From Pseudopedobacter sp044361595 (lineage in GTDB: Bacteria > Bacteroidota > Bacteroidia > Sphingobacteriales > Sphingobacteriaceae): a stretch of 64,000 nucleotides of DNA. The stretch lies in assembly GCA_044361595.1 (NCBI GenBank), contig JBIKIN010000001.1, positions 186,001 through 250,000 of the forward strand. Reading direction: 5' to 3'. Positions 1 through 9,245 of this stretch are shown one piece after another. How positions within the stretch are numbered: position 1 is the first letter of the stretch; each line of letters starts with the position of its first letter. The notes beneath the pieces are model-generated. The model saw nothing but the letters and a program-made list of their open reading frames with translations. It did no database searches and was not told where the DNA came from. A program made the position numbers and the translations under genes.

Positions 1-1132
1 TGGTTTCGCCTGGTGCCTCATCAACACCAGCAAATAAACCGCCAGCCATGATAGAACTTGCTCCTGCTGCAATAGCTTTTGCAATATCTCCTGTGTGCTT
101 AATTCCGCCATCTGCAATTACAGGAACACCTGTTCCAGCTAAACCTCTAGCCGCTTCATAAACAGCATATAATTGCGGAACACCTACACCTGCAATAATT
201 CTGGTTGTACAAATAGAACCCGGACCAATACCTACTTTCACTCCATCAGCACCAGCATCAGCTAAAGCTTTTGCACCTTCGGCAGTAGCTACGTTACCTG
301 CAATAACTTGTAAATTAGGATATTTTGCTTTTACTGCTTTTAATTGATCTATTACCCCTTTAGAATGACCATGAGCGGTATCAATAGCAATCACATCTAC
401 ACCAGCTTTAACTAGAGCGGCGACACGCTGCATCGTATCATGCGTTACACCAACCGCGGCGCCTACTCTTAATCTGCCATGCTCATCTTTACAAGCGTTA
501 GGGAAATTTTTGAATTTCTGAATATCTTTAAACGTAATTAAACCGCTCAATTTACCCTCTTTATTTACTACAGGAAGCTTTTCAATTTTATAGTCCTGTA
601 AAATAAGTTCGGCTTGCGTTAAAGTAGTTCCTTCTGGCGCAGTAACTAAATTAGTTTTTGTCATTACCTCGCTTATAGATTGACTCATGTTTTTTTGAAA
701 CCTTAAATCACGATTAGTGATAATACCTACCAAATGGTTATCTTCAGAAACTACAGGAATCCCGCCGATACGATACTCTCTCATAATTTTAAAAGCATCA
801 CCCACTAAAGCAGTTTCTTTTAAAGTTACAGGGTCTTGTATCATGCCGCTTTCGCTACGTTTTACTCTGCGTACTTCATCAGCCTGAGCATCAATAGACA
901 TATTTTTATGTAAAACACCAATTCCGCCAGCTTGTGCAATAGCAATGGCTAAATTAGAATCGGTAACGGTATCCATAGCGGCAGAAACTATAGGAACATT
1001 TAATTTTATCTTTTTAGTGAAATAGCTAGAAGTGTTTACTTCGCGAGGTAAAACCTCTGAATATGCGGGTACTAAAAGTACGTCGTCGTAAGTTAATCCT
1101 TCGGCTAAAAATTTATGGGAGTCAAGTTGCAT
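1..1132 (-). CDS. guaB: IMP dehydrogenase (partial, C-terminus outside window)
   Basis: Cytosolic enzyme that oxidises IMP to XMP with NAD+, the first committed step of GMP synthesis. The reading frame is open from an ATG at 1132 to the window edge (377 codons). Visible are the N-terminal barrel start (AEGLTYDDVLLVPAYS), a pair of CBS domains at about residues 95-220, and the catalytic loop GPGSICTTR with the nucleophilic cysteine at residue 308, followed by the usual Gly-rich phosphate-binding part. The remaining roughly 110 residues lie beyond position 1. It is transcribed away from the gene at 1298, so the 165-bp gap holds two divergent promoters. Identification is firm. Confidence 0.96.
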   Translation of the reverse strand, partial: MQLDSHKFLAEGLTYDDVLLVPAYSEVLPREVNTSSYFTKKIKLNVPIVSAAMDTVTDSNLAIAIAQAGGIGVLHKNMSIDAQADEVRRVKRSESGMIQDPVTLKETALVGDAFKIMREYRIGGIPVVSEDNHLVGIITNRDLRFQKNMSQSISEVMTKTNLVTAPEGTTLTQAELILQDYKIEKLPVVNKEGKLSGLITFKDIQKFKNFPNACKDEHGRLRVGAAVGVTHDTMQRVAALVKAGVDVIAIDTAHGHSKGVIDQLKAVKAKYPNLQVIAGNVATAEGAKALADAGADGVKVGIGPGSICTTRIIAGVGVPQLYAVYEAARGLAGTGVPVIADGGIKHTGDIAKAIAAGASSIMAGGLFAGVDEAPGET

Positions 1133-1297
1133 AGCAAATAAATTAGGGTATTCTATTTGCCGAACAAAGATAATACAAAAATTGAATTTTGAGTTAAGAG
1201 AATATAAAGTGCCTTTATTTGACTCAGTTTTGTTATTTTTTTTAATTAATTTTTGGTCAAATAATTATTTGTACTAAATTAGAATATAAAAATATCT

Positions 1298-3340
1298 ATG
1301 AAAAAAAACTTACTCCTCATTACAATCTTTTTAATATCAACAACTATTAATTCAACTTTTGCTCAAAAAGACCCTGTTACACCTTATGATAAAGTGAAAT
1401 TTGGCGGAATAAGTGTGCAAGATTTTGATGTTAAACCTACTGGCCAGGACTCTGCTGCTTCGGCAATAATGTTATTTAAAATAGGTAGTATAGATTTTGC
1501 AATTAGTAATAAAGGCAGATGGAATTATACCTATGAAATATTTAAACGTATTAAAGTTTTAAATAAAGAAGGTTATAAGTATGGTGATTTTCAAATACCT
1601 ATTTATAAAAATTCTAACAATGAAGAAGTTTTAAGGAAAGTTCAAATTGCTTCTTATAATTTGATTGACGGTAAAGTTGTACAAAATAAGGCTGCTAAAG
1701 ACGAGAAATTTCTAGATAAATTTAATGAGAACTATACAATAAACAAATACACCTTATCGAATATACAAGAGGGAACAATTATTGAAATTAAATACGAAAT
1801 ACAATCTGACTTTATTTACACCCTAAAAGACTGGTATTTTCAGGAAGAAATACCCATTATATGGAGTGATTTCACCTTTATAAAACCTGCGTATTTTAAT
1901 TATAAGATCAATTTTAAAAATCCAATCAATGTGAAGTTGATAAATGATACAGAAAATCTGGTAACCTTTTCTGGGTCTGTAGCAGGAGAAGGTGTATCTG
2001 GTAGGCAAGAGCAATATAATTTTAATGTTAATGCCCAAAAAAAACGTTGGGTTGCAGAAAATGTAAAAGCTTTTAAAGATGAGCCTTACATTACTACAGA
2101 AGATGATTTTATATCAAAAATAGATTTTGAAATTGTTTCTACAAACTTTGAAGGTGAAGGTTATAAAAGTTACTCCCAAACCTGGGAAAAAGTTTTTGAA
2201 GGTTATAAACAAGCAGAGAAATTTGGTTTGTTTGCTAAACCTAACAATTATTCAAAAAAGCTAGTTGCTTCTATTGTTAATGAAAATGATAGTATTCCCC
2301 AAAAAATAGTTAAGATTTTCAATTTTGTTAAAACTTCTATTAAATGGAATGGTAAGAATGGTGATTATGCTTCACAAAACTCAATTAAGGATGTAATAGA
2401 GTCTAAAACAGGTAATATTGGAGACATTAATCTAACTTTATTAAGTCTTTTAAATAGTGCTAATATAAATGCCGATCCTGTTCTATTAAGTACTAGAGAT
2501 AATGGTGCTCATCCCGGAATTCCATCATCAGTGAAGTTTAATTATGTTATTGTAGCAGCAGCGATTGATAGCAATTCTGTATTATTAGATGCTAGTAATG
2601 TTTACCACAACTTAAATATGATTTCTTCAAATGCACTAAATCATTTGGGAAAACAAGTGAATTTAGAAAGTTTAAAATCGGAGTGGATAAATATTGACCC
2701 TAAAAACAATTCTTTGGTTTCATTAACTTCTATAGTTACTTTAGACAATGACTTAAAAGTTAAAGGAAATTTCAATTACAGAAAAACTGAATATTACGCT
2801 CTTAATGCAAGACGCTATTTTAATAAATTTACGTCGGAAGCGGATTACTTAAAGGATTTTAAAGAAGGTAAAAACGGCCTGACCATTAACAAGTATACCC
2901 AGACAGGGGCTAAAAATCTAGACGAACTTTACTCAGAAAATTTCGAGTTTGAATTACAAGATTATGTAGAAGAAGCTGGAAATTTGGTCTATTTTAACCC
3001 TTTATTTTTTGAGCAAACGAAACAAAACCCATTTAAACAAGAAACTAGAAGTTTTCCAGTAGATTTTGCTTATCCCACAATGGAGAACATCAGAATAATT
3101 ATTAACGTTCCAGAAGGTTTTACCATTGATAAAATACCTGAATCTATCTCTTATAAAATGGAGGATGGAAGTATGTCTTTTCTTTACACTACCACAAAAT
3201 TGGGTAATCAGATTTTAGTAACAAGTAAAATTAATGTTTTGAAAAGCACCTTTGAACCACAAAATTACGAGTTCATTAAAGACTTATTTAAACAAATTGT
3301 AACTAAACAAGCCCAGCCTATTGTATTAAAGAAATTATAA
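1298..3340 (+). CDS. DUF3857/transglutaminase-like exported protein, catalytic residues lost
   Basis: 680 residues with a Sec signal peptide (about residues 1-22, ending STFAQ). Fold by family: N-terminal DUF3857 domain, central transglutaminase-like domain (about 310-440), C-terminal DUF2569/beta region. The papain-like cysteine expected in the GDC motif is isoleucine (GDI, residue 377) and the histidine expected in NHxIL is tyrosine (NYVIV, residue 416); the third acidic position (LLDAS) remains. It is therefore probably a non-catalytic exported binding or scaffold protein. Only 3 bp separate it from its paralogue at 3344, so the two are probably co-transcribed and may work as an inactive/active pair. 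Substrate unknown. Confidence 0.85.
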   Translation: MKKNLLLITIFLISTTINSTFAQKDPVTPYDKVKFGGISVQDFDVKPTGQDSAASAIMLFKIGSIDFAISNKGRWNYTYEIFKRIKVLNKEGYKYGDFQIPIYKNSNNEEVLRKVQIASYNLIDGKVVQNKAAKDEKFLDKFNENYTINKYTLSNIQEGTIIEIKYEIQSDFIYTLKDWYFQEEIPIIWSDFTFIKPAYFNYKINFKNPINVKLINDTENLVTFSGSVAGEGVSGRQEQYNFNVNAQKKRWVAENVKAFKDEPYITTEDDFISKIDFEIVSTNFEGEGYKSYSQTWEKVFEGYKQAEKFGLFAKPNNYSKKLVASIVNENDSIPQKIVKIFNFVKTSIKWNGKNGDYASQNSIKDVIESKTGNIGDINLTLLSLLNSANINADPVLLSTRDNGAHPGIPSSVKFNYVIVAAAIDSNSVLLDASNVYHNLNMISSNALNHLGKQVNLESLKSEWINIDPKNNSLVSLTSIVTLDNDLKVKGNFNYRKTEYYALNARRYFNKFTSEADYLKDFKEGKNGLTINKYTQTGAKNLDELYSENFEFELQDYVEEAGNLVYFNPLFFEQTKQNPFKQETRSFPVDFAYPTMENIRIIINVPEGFTIDKIPESISYKMEDGSMSFLYTTTKLGNQILVTSKINVLKSTFEPQNYEFIKDLFKQIVTKQAQPIVLKKL

Positions 3341-3343
3341 CCT

Positions 3344-5248
3344 ATGAAAAAATTAATCCTTATTCTATGCTATTTATTCTGTAATAACACCTACGCACAA
3401 GTTTATCAATTAACAAAAAATCCAATTGATTTAACAAAAAATGCCGATGCTATTACAAGATTAGAAACTACTAACATTAAAATTAAATCTACCACAAAGG
3501 TTGAGGTTGATTATAAATCGGTTATTACCATACTTAATAAACAAGGTGAAGATTTTGGAGATTTATCTTTAAGCTACGATAAAGATATTACCATTAACAG
3601 TATAAAGGCTGTTCTTTATGATGCTTTAGGGCAAAAAGTTAACGACTATAATAAAAATGACTTTACAGATCAAAGTCAAATTAGCGACTTTTCTATTTAT
3701 GAGGACAATAGGGTTAAATTTTTAAACATTAGTAGAACAACTTATCCTTATACCGTTGAATTTACTTATAGTATTAATCTAAACTCTAATTTCTTTATAC
3801 AAGGCTGGTACCCTCAACCTACTTATAATTTAGCTGTTGAAAATTCTTTGTATACAATAACCTATCCAAAAACACTACCTGTAAGATTTAAAGAAAGTGT
3901 ACTTAGTAAAGGAACTAGTAAGGAAATTGATGGCCAAATTACAACAACTTACGCTTGCAAAAATTTAGCCGCTTTAGAATATGAAGACTTATCCTCAGGA
4001 ATTGACAACATTACTCCTTGGGTAAGAGCATCAGCTACTAACTTCACTTATGATAATAGCTCTGGTGATTTAAGTACTTGGAATTCTTTAGGAAAATGGG
4101 TGTATGATATCAATAAAGATTTGGATATACTTCCACCAGCTACAGCAGCTATTGCGCATCAAATGACAGATGAAATAAAAGACCCAAAAGAAAAAATTAA
4201 AGTCCTTTATAAGTATTTGCAATCTAAAACAAGATATGTCAGTGTTCAGTTGGGAATTGGTGGTTTTAGATCGTTCTCTGCCGAGAAAGTAGCTGGAAAC
4301 AACTACGGAGATTGTAAAGCGTTATCAAACTACATGAAAGCACTACTCAAAGAAGTAAATATTCCATCTCAATTAGTAATAGTTAAAGCTGGTGAACGAG
4401 GTAACACCAATTTATGGAGCGACTTTTCTTCTATTGGGCAAGCAAACCACATGATTTTATGTGTTCCTTTGGCTAAAGACACTGTTTGGCTAGAGTGTAC
4501 CAGCCAAAAACAACCTTTTAATTATTTGGGCAGCTTCACCGATAATAGAAACGTGATTTTAGTTTCTGAAAACGGCGGAAAATTAGTAAAAACACCTTAT
4601 TACGCTCCAAATAAAAACTTTCAACTTAGGAAGGCAAATATCATATTATCTCAAAACGGAGATGCAGAAGCAAAAATATCTACTTCTTTTGGTGGAGAGC
4701 AGTTTGAAGATATAAATTCACAACTTTATAAAGAGCCAAAAGATCAAAAAGACTATCTGATAAGAGGTGTTAGTAATGGGATAGCTAACCCCGAGATTTT
4801 AAATTTTAATTACGCACAAAAAAACCCAGATATCCCCGAAATTGAAGAAACCATATCTTTAAAAGCACCAAAGCTTTTAACAGGTTTAGGTGACAATTTA
4901 TTTTTAACCCTTAATATATTAAACAAACGTACTTATATACCTGCAACAATAGAAAATAGAAAAACAAATTTTAAATTGTCTATGTCATACTACGATAAGG
5001 ATGAAATTGTTTATGAATTACCTGCCGGATATAAAGTAGATTTTTTACCTGAAAATAGCATCATCAAATCTCCTTTTGGAGAATATAAAACTCAAATTAA
5101 AGTTGAGGCTAATAAAATTATCTACCTAAGAGAGCAAATTATGCTGGAAAACCAATATCCACCTGAAAAATATAATGAACTAGTGAATTTCTACAAAGCC
5201 ATTTTTAAAGCGGATAAACAGAAAGTTGTTTTAGCGAAGATAGAGTAA
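3344..5248 (+). CDS. DUF3857 domain transglutaminase-like exported protein, catalytic residues intact
   Basis: 634 residues with a signal peptide (MKKLILILCYLFCNN then TYAQ). It is the paralogue of the upstream gene: DUF3857 at about residues 50-200, transglutaminase-like domain at about 270-400. Here the catalytic cysteine is present in NNYGDCKALS (residue 324) together with a histidine in ANHMIL (residue 369) and an acidic residue in WLECTS, so cysteine-protease/transglutaminase chemistry is plausible in the periplasm. These families are widespread in Bacteroidota but their substrates are not established. It ends the two-gene operon; no clear terminator directly follows. Confidence 0.88.
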   Translation: MKKLILILCYLFCNNTYAQVYQLTKNPIDLTKNADAITRLETTNIKIKSTTKVEVDYKSVITILNKQGEDFGDLSLSYDKDITINSIKAVLYDALGQKVNDYNKNDFTDQSQISDFSIYEDNRVKFLNISRTTYPYTVEFTYSINLNSNFFIQGWYPQPTYNLAVENSLYTITYPKTLPVRFKESVLSKGTSKEIDGQITTTYACKNLAALEYEDLSSGIDNITPWVRASATNFTYDNSSGDLSTWNSLGKWVYDINKDLDILPPATAAIAHQMTDEIKDPKEKIKVLYKYLQSKTRYVSVQLGIGGFRSFSAEKVAGNNYGDCKALSNYMKALLKEVNIPSQLVIVKAGERGNTNLWSDFSSIGQANHMILCVPLAKDTVWLECTSQKQPFNYLGSFTDNRNVILVSENGGKLVKTPYYAPNKNFQLRKANIILSQNGDAEAKISTSFGGEQFEDINSQLYKEPKDQKDYLIRGVSNGIANPEILNFNYAQKNPDIPEIEETISLKAPKLLTGLGDNLFLTLNILNKRTYIPATIENRKTNFKLSMSYYDKDEIVYELPAGYKVDFLPENSIIKSPFGEYKTQIKVEANKIIYLREQIMLENQYPPEKYNELVNFYKAIFKADKQKVVLAKIE

Positions 5249-5250
5249 AT

Positions 5251-5412
5251 TATGGGTTCAAAAATGGTTGAAAGGTCGTGAAGAACTAGAATTTGAAGAT
5301 ATTTACACTATCAAAAAATAATTGTTGCTCTTACAGAAACTAGTAGATTGATTAAGGAAATTAATAAAATTGAATTGAAGTATAAATTTAAGCTACACAA
5401 TCAACATATATA
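5251..5412 (+). pseudogene. remnant resembling the C-terminus of a type ISP restriction-modification enzyme
   Basis: Conceptual translation gives WLKGREELEFEDIY from one frame and then, after a one-base shift near 5303-5305, HYQKIIVALTETSRLIKEIN from another. W-KGR, then DI-HYQKI-AL-ET-RL-KEI is, from memory, the pattern closing many type ISP restriction-methyltransferase-helicase proteins. No start or upstream domains remain. The frame is broken by the shift and an in-frame TAA. It lies directly after the DUF3857 pair. I infer a decayed end of a lost R-M gene; a similarity search would decide. Confidence 0.4.
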
Positions 5413-5647
5413 AAATTTAAAAAAACCAAATTTCAATACTATTGGCTCCTTAATTGTTTAATGTGTTGATATTCTGTGATTAATGTTAAATCCTATAATA
5501 AATTTCAATTAATAAAATCCTTATTTTTTACTTTTACACACTCATATTTAACTGAATATCAACTATCTATATTTGGTTATTTAATTTGAAGTTATATTCA
5601 AAATATTAGTGTGGAAAACATAAGTTCATTAGTGTCTTGTAAGAACC

Positions 5648-5655
5648 TAAATTTG
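5648..5655 (+). promoter_or_regulatory. candidate -7 promoter box TAAATTTG
   Basis: Exact match to the Bacteroidota sigma-70 -7 consensus TAnnTTTG, about 10 bp before a run of hairpins that ends in an intrinsic terminator. I do not see a good -33 TTG at the expected distance, so this is tentative. Confidence 0.3.
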
Positions 5656-5660
5656 AAGTA

Positions 5661-5809
5661 ATTAGTAGGAAAAAGAGTGCCTGCGAAGCACTCCCTATTG
5701 TTAGTTGAAATGAAGAGTTAATGCATTAAACTCTAAAAACAAAATTATAGCTTCCAGAACTATAAGATGTTTCTAGCCTCAAGGTCCATACTTGGGGCTT
5801 CTTTATTTA
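5661..5809 (+). ncRNA. candidate structured small RNA with terminator
   Basis: About 150 nt with no reading frame but four consecutive hairpins: GAGTGC/GCACTC (5675-5693, extended by TAGG/CCTA outside), a near-perfect palindrome AGAGTT-AATGCATT-AAACTCT (5714-5734), TATAG/CTATA (5746-5764) and a terminator stem AGCCTCAAG/CTTGGGGCT (5775-5799) followed by a T-rich tail. A TAnnTTTG box sits just upstream. I do not recognise the family; it does not read as tmRNA, SRP RNA or RNase P. The alternative is accumulated repeat debris. Confidence 0.35.
5775..5809 (+). terminator. intrinsic terminator
   Basis: Nine-bp stem AGCCTCAAG/CTTGGGGCT with one G-U type mismatch, 7-nt loop, followed by TCTTTATTT. 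It could end the candidate RNA or the DUF3857 operon transcript. Confidence 0.6.
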
Positions 5810-5991
5810 ACACAAAATCAAATGTAATTATTAATAATCGTTTGGAAAATATAATTATTAACTGAAAACCAAGATTAGATTCAAAAAGTGCAACTACACT
5901 CTAACAAAAAGTGTTTTTTGGGAAGTAATTTATGTTGAAAACTAACCTTTCCTATCATCAGTCTGAAAGGCAATAACAAAAGAGAGTAAGG

Positions 5992-6110
5992 CACTACGGA
6001 TTTGTAAATATTTTAGAGTTTTCAAACTCGATATTAATTTATGCTTTGAGCCGAGTCAAAGACTCTTATTTATTTGATAATCCGTAGAGCGCTTCGCTTG
6101 ACTCTACGGA
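5992..6110. repeat. inverted-repeat element, CTACGGATT family
   Basis: CTACGGATT at 5994-6002 is repeated inverted as AATCCGTAG at 6079-6087, and the second arm can alternatively pair with CTCTACGG at 6102-6109 (partner CCGTAGAG 6082-6089). The central part is A+T-rich and non-coding. The string CTACGGATTT recurs at about 29268, suggesting a dispersed family. Confidence 0.4.
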
Positions 6111-6167
6111 CAGTGGGGTAAAACGCACAAGTAAGCAGTTTCAGAAAAAATAGAATATTTCAAAAAA

Positions 6168-6341
6168 GCAGGTCATTCTGAATTCATTTCAGAATCTTAT
6201 CTCAAATGCTTATCCTGAAATGGAATTACCTATTTATGAGATGTTGAAACAAGTTCAACATGACTACAAAACACCCTACATCTTCCCTACCACAATTTTA
6301 TAAAAACTATTGTAATCCCAATATTTATTAGCTAAGACCAT
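6168..6341. repeat. degenerate duplicate of the 3' end of the M16 peptidase gene plus hairpin repeat
   Basis: This stretch repeats 6353-6518 with moderate divergence. The unit comprises two self-palindromic arms (GTCATTCTGAATTC... and the reverse-oriented ...AAGTTCAACATGAC), which also pair with each other, followed by a copy of the last ~70 bases of the gene that ends at 6452 (shared text ACACCCTACATCTTCCCTA). The copy has no function as coding sequence. Confidence 0.7.
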
Positions 6342-6352
6342 CATTTTAAAAA

Positions 6353-6518
6353 GCAGGTCATTCTGAATTTATTTCAGAATCTTATCTTATGTTTTTTGAG
6401 ATTTCTTATTTGTAAGATGTTGAAACAAGTTCAACATGACTACAAAACACCCTACATCTTCCCTACTATAACTTTATAAAAGTTATCATAATCCCAATAT
6501 TTATTTGCCATATCCATT
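6353..6518. repeat. second copy of hairpin repeat, overlapping the M16 gene 3' end
   Basis: Direct repeat of 6168-6341. Its hairpin half (6357-6441) lies just downstream of the minus-strand gene and may act as its transcript end; its remaining half is the gene's own 3' coding end. Confidence 0.65.
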
Positions 6519-7723
6519 AACACTTGCGGACTGATGTTTTTAACGGTTTGGGTGTATCTATCGTAATAAGTATAGTCTAAACCGTAGAAATGCAGGTTTT
6601 TAAATTTATCGGCATGAGAGAAAGCATTTTCTAAACTACCTAATAGGCTACCCATTAAATAATTTTTGACTAAAGCCAGTTCTTCGGTTGGAACCAATTC
6701 TGTCTTTAAAATATTAATTTCTTTCTCAATTTCTGTCAAAGTGTTTTGGGTAACATCTACACCTACCTCGGTACCTATAAAAAAGTAACCTGCATGTTGC
6801 AAACTGGCTATTCCGCTACCAATGCCATAAGTATAGCCTTTATCTTCACGAATGTTAGCCATTAAACGGCTACCAAAATAACCGCCAAAAACAGTATTCA
6901 GGATTTGTAAACCTATAAAATCTGGGTGTTTACGATTGATGCTAGGCATACCAATACGTATAGCCGATTGTAAAGCATCAGTACGCTCTGTATAGTGTAG
7001 TTTCTCTGTAGCGCCTTTAAAGTTGACTGAAAAATTATGACTTTCTTGATTGCTAACCCAATCTCCAAATAGTTGGTTAACTAGGGCAAGCATTTCAGCA
7101 TCTATCTTACCGCTTACTACAATGGTGCAATTTGCAGGGTGATAAACTTTTTGATAGTAATTGATTAAGTCTTCTTTTTTTACACGGTCATAATCTTCTA
7201 GTTTATTGTTATAACCGTAAATGCTATCACCAAACAATGCATTTATAAAAGATCTTCTGGCCAAAACATCGTTTTTCTCTAAACCCACTTTTAAGCGTTG
7301 CTTTTGGTTACGTAAAAGCGTTTCTAGCTCCTTATCTGGAAAGATAGAGCCTGTTAACATTTCTTTAATAACCGGTAACGTACTGCTTACATGTTTATTT
7401 AAAGCATATAATGTTAGTGATGATTGATCGTACCCAAACTCGGATTGAAAATATGCACCGTAATAATCTATTTTGGCTGCAATTTGTGCTGATGATAGCG
7501 AGTGGGTTCCTTCGGTAAGCATACTGTTGGTTACGCTTGGCATAATAGGTTTATCAAGTTCCCACGCTCTATTCTCGAAAATAAATTCAATTCGTACTAA
7601 ATCTTGGTCGCCGGCATTAACCACATAAACAGGTATGTTATTAGCTAACGAATGTTTTTGGGCTTTAATAAATTGTATATCTTCTATCTGCTTAAAAGCA
7701 GGCGCTTCTGTTCTGTTTAACAT
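6452..7723 (-). CDS. M16 family peptidase subunit, non-catalytic
   Basis: 423 residues with the two-lobed M16 (insulinase/processing peptidase) fold but no HxxEH zinc motif: the corresponding N-terminal stretch reads MPSVTNSMLTEGTH. The C-terminal lobe keeps the R/Y signature around GYTYGIGSGI. This is the classic inactive partner that forms a clamp with the active subunit encoded 3 bp upstream on the same strand (7727-8962). No signal peptide is evident, so it may be cytosolic. Its 3' end is duplicated at about 6265-6341. Function as a peptide-degrading dimer is inferred from the family. Confidence 0.9.
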   Translation of the reverse strand: MLNRTEAPAFKQIEDIQFIKAQKHSLANNIPVYVVNAGDQDLVRIEFIFENRAWELDKPIMPSVTNSMLTEGTHSLSSAQIAAKIDYYGAYFQSEFGYDQSSLTLYALNKHVSSTLPVIKEMLTGSIFPDKELETLLRNQKQRLKVGLEKNDVLARRSFINALFGDSIYGYNNKLEDYDRVKKEDLINYYQKVYHPANCTIVVSGKIDAEMLALVNQLFGDWVSNQESHNFSVNFKGATEKLHYTERTDALQSAIRIGMPSINRKHPDFIGLQILNTVFGGYFGSRLMANIREDKGYTYGIGSGIASLQHAGYFFIGTEVGVDVTQNTLTEIEKEINILKTELVPTEELALVKNYLMGSLLGSLENAFSHADKFKNLHFYGLDYTYYDRYTQTVKNISPQVLMDMANKYWDYDNFYKVIVGKM

Positions 7724-7726
7724 TTC

Positions 7727-8962
7727 TTAATTGGCTAGGTAAAATAAAGTAGTAGCTTGCTCGCGATTGAATATTTTTTTGGCTTCTTGCTGTATTTCAT
7801 CAACAGTTACAGAAAGGTAATTTTGTAAATCGCTGTTTACTAAATTGGCATCACCAAAAAGCTCATAGAAGGCCAAGTTCATGGCTTTATCTAACAAATT
7901 CATTTCAGAAAACGCTTTAGACGATTCGTATTTGTTTTTCACCTTCACCAATTCGTCTTCAAAAATGGGTTGCAATTGTAATTGTTCTAGTTCTTTCCAA
8001 ATGAGTTCATCAGCTTCTTTAACATCAATTCCAGGAAGCGGTTTACCTTCAATCACAAACATGCCAGTATGTATACTTCCAAAGTTATAGGCTTTAATAT
8101 CAGAAAAAACGGCATTTTGTTGTACCAAATTTTGGTACAGACGAGATGATTTTCCTTGCGATAAAATATCGGAAATTAAATCTATGGCAGCATAACCTTC
8201 TTCCATCCTACCGGGCATTTTAAAAACTTTATAAATGGCGCTATTAGGGACATCGGCATGTACATTTTCTATAATTTCTTGCTCTTGAAGAGGTTCTTGT
8301 GGTAAGTTACGTTCGTATTTAATACCCGCATCTATTGGCGCAAAATATTTTTCGGCTAGTTGTTTAACTTCCTCTAATTTAACGTTACCTCCTACTACCA
8401 TAATAGCATTTTGAGGATTATAATGCTTATTAAAAAATGCTTTTACATCTTCCATTTGAGCATCTTCTATATGCGAAAGTTCTTTACCTATAGTTGCCCA
8501 TTGGTAAGGATGATTTTTGTACACTAACGGACGAAGTTTTAGCCAAACATCGCCATAAGGCTGATTTAAATAACGTTGTTTAAACTCTTCGCAAACTACA
8601 TTACGTTGCACTTCTAAACTTTTTTCTGAGAAAGCTAGACTTAACATTCTATCGCTCTCTAACCAAAAAGCAGTTTCTAAATTTACGGCTGGTAAGGTGA
8701 TATAATAGTTTGTAATATCGTTACTGGTGAATGCGTTGTTTTCGCCACCTACTCGTTGTAACGGTTCATCGTAAGAAGGAATATTTACTGAACCGCCAAA
8801 CATTAAATGCTCAAATAAATGGGCAAAACCAGTTTGGCTAGGGTTTTCATCTCGGGCACCTACATCATATAAAATATTTAAAACCGCCATTGGCGTTGTA
8901 GTATCTTCGTGTACTAAAACACGTAAACCATTTGCTAAAGTAAATTTTTGGAAATGAATCAT
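7727..8962 (-). CDS. M16 family zinc metallopeptidase, catalytic subunit
   Basis: 411 residues. The inverted zinc motif HLFEH is present at residues 48-52 in FAHLFEHLMFGG, with the downstream glutamate cluster in NVVCEEFKQ as third metal ligand. Lobes 1 and 2 are complete and the length fits the bacterial M16 class that pairs with an inactive subunit. It is the first gene of a two-gene operon with 6452-7723. Probably degrades or processes peptides; the substrate cannot be told from sequence. Confidence 0.93.
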   Translation of the reverse strand: MIHFQKFTLANGLRVLVHEDTTTPMAVLNILYDVGARDENPSQTGFAHLFEHLMFGGSVNIPSYDEPLQRVGGENNAFTSNDITNYYITLPAVNLETAFWLESDRMLSLAFSEKSLEVQRNVVCEEFKQRYLNQPYGDVWLKLRPLVYKNHPYQWATIGKELSHIEDAQMEDVKAFFNKHYNPQNAIMVVGGNVKLEEVKQLAEKYFAPIDAGIKYERNLPQEPLQEQEIIENVHADVPNSAIYKVFKMPGRMEEGYAAIDLISDILSQGKSSRLYQNLVQQNAVFSDIKAYNFGSIHTGMFVIEGKPLPGIDVKEADELIWKELEQLQLQPIFEDELVKVKNKYESSKAFSEMNLLDKAMNLAFYELFGDANLVNSDLQNYLSVTVDEIQQEAKKIFNREQATTLFYLAN

Positions 8963-9047
8963 CGAAAGTGTTTGAGCTGCAAATTTAGTTTTCTGAGTTA
9001 AAGTCTAATCATTTAAACTTCATATTTTTTTGTTTTTATATTGTGTA

Positions 9048-9175
9048 GGGATAACCACAAAGAAAACGGAGGTTTGCACAAAGGAAACAGAGTTTAAATT
9101 TTTAGTCTGAACGCAGTTGGTTATCTACCAGAGCGGTGAAGAAAGTTAAACACAGAGGACGCAAAGAGCCAAGAA
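9048..9175. repeat. degenerate CTCTGTG-type dispersed repeat
   Basis: AACCACAAAG...AACGGAGG...AAACAGAG and later AAACACAGAGGACGCAAAGAG; the reverse complement resembles 20446-20506 (CTCTGTGACCTCTGCGCCCT). Non-coding, upstream of ohr. Confidence 0.4.
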
Positions 9176-9245
9176 CCAAATTGATGAATTTAACTTCATA
9201 TTTATTCAAATAAATTCTTGGTACTCTATTTGTTTCTTATAGTGC

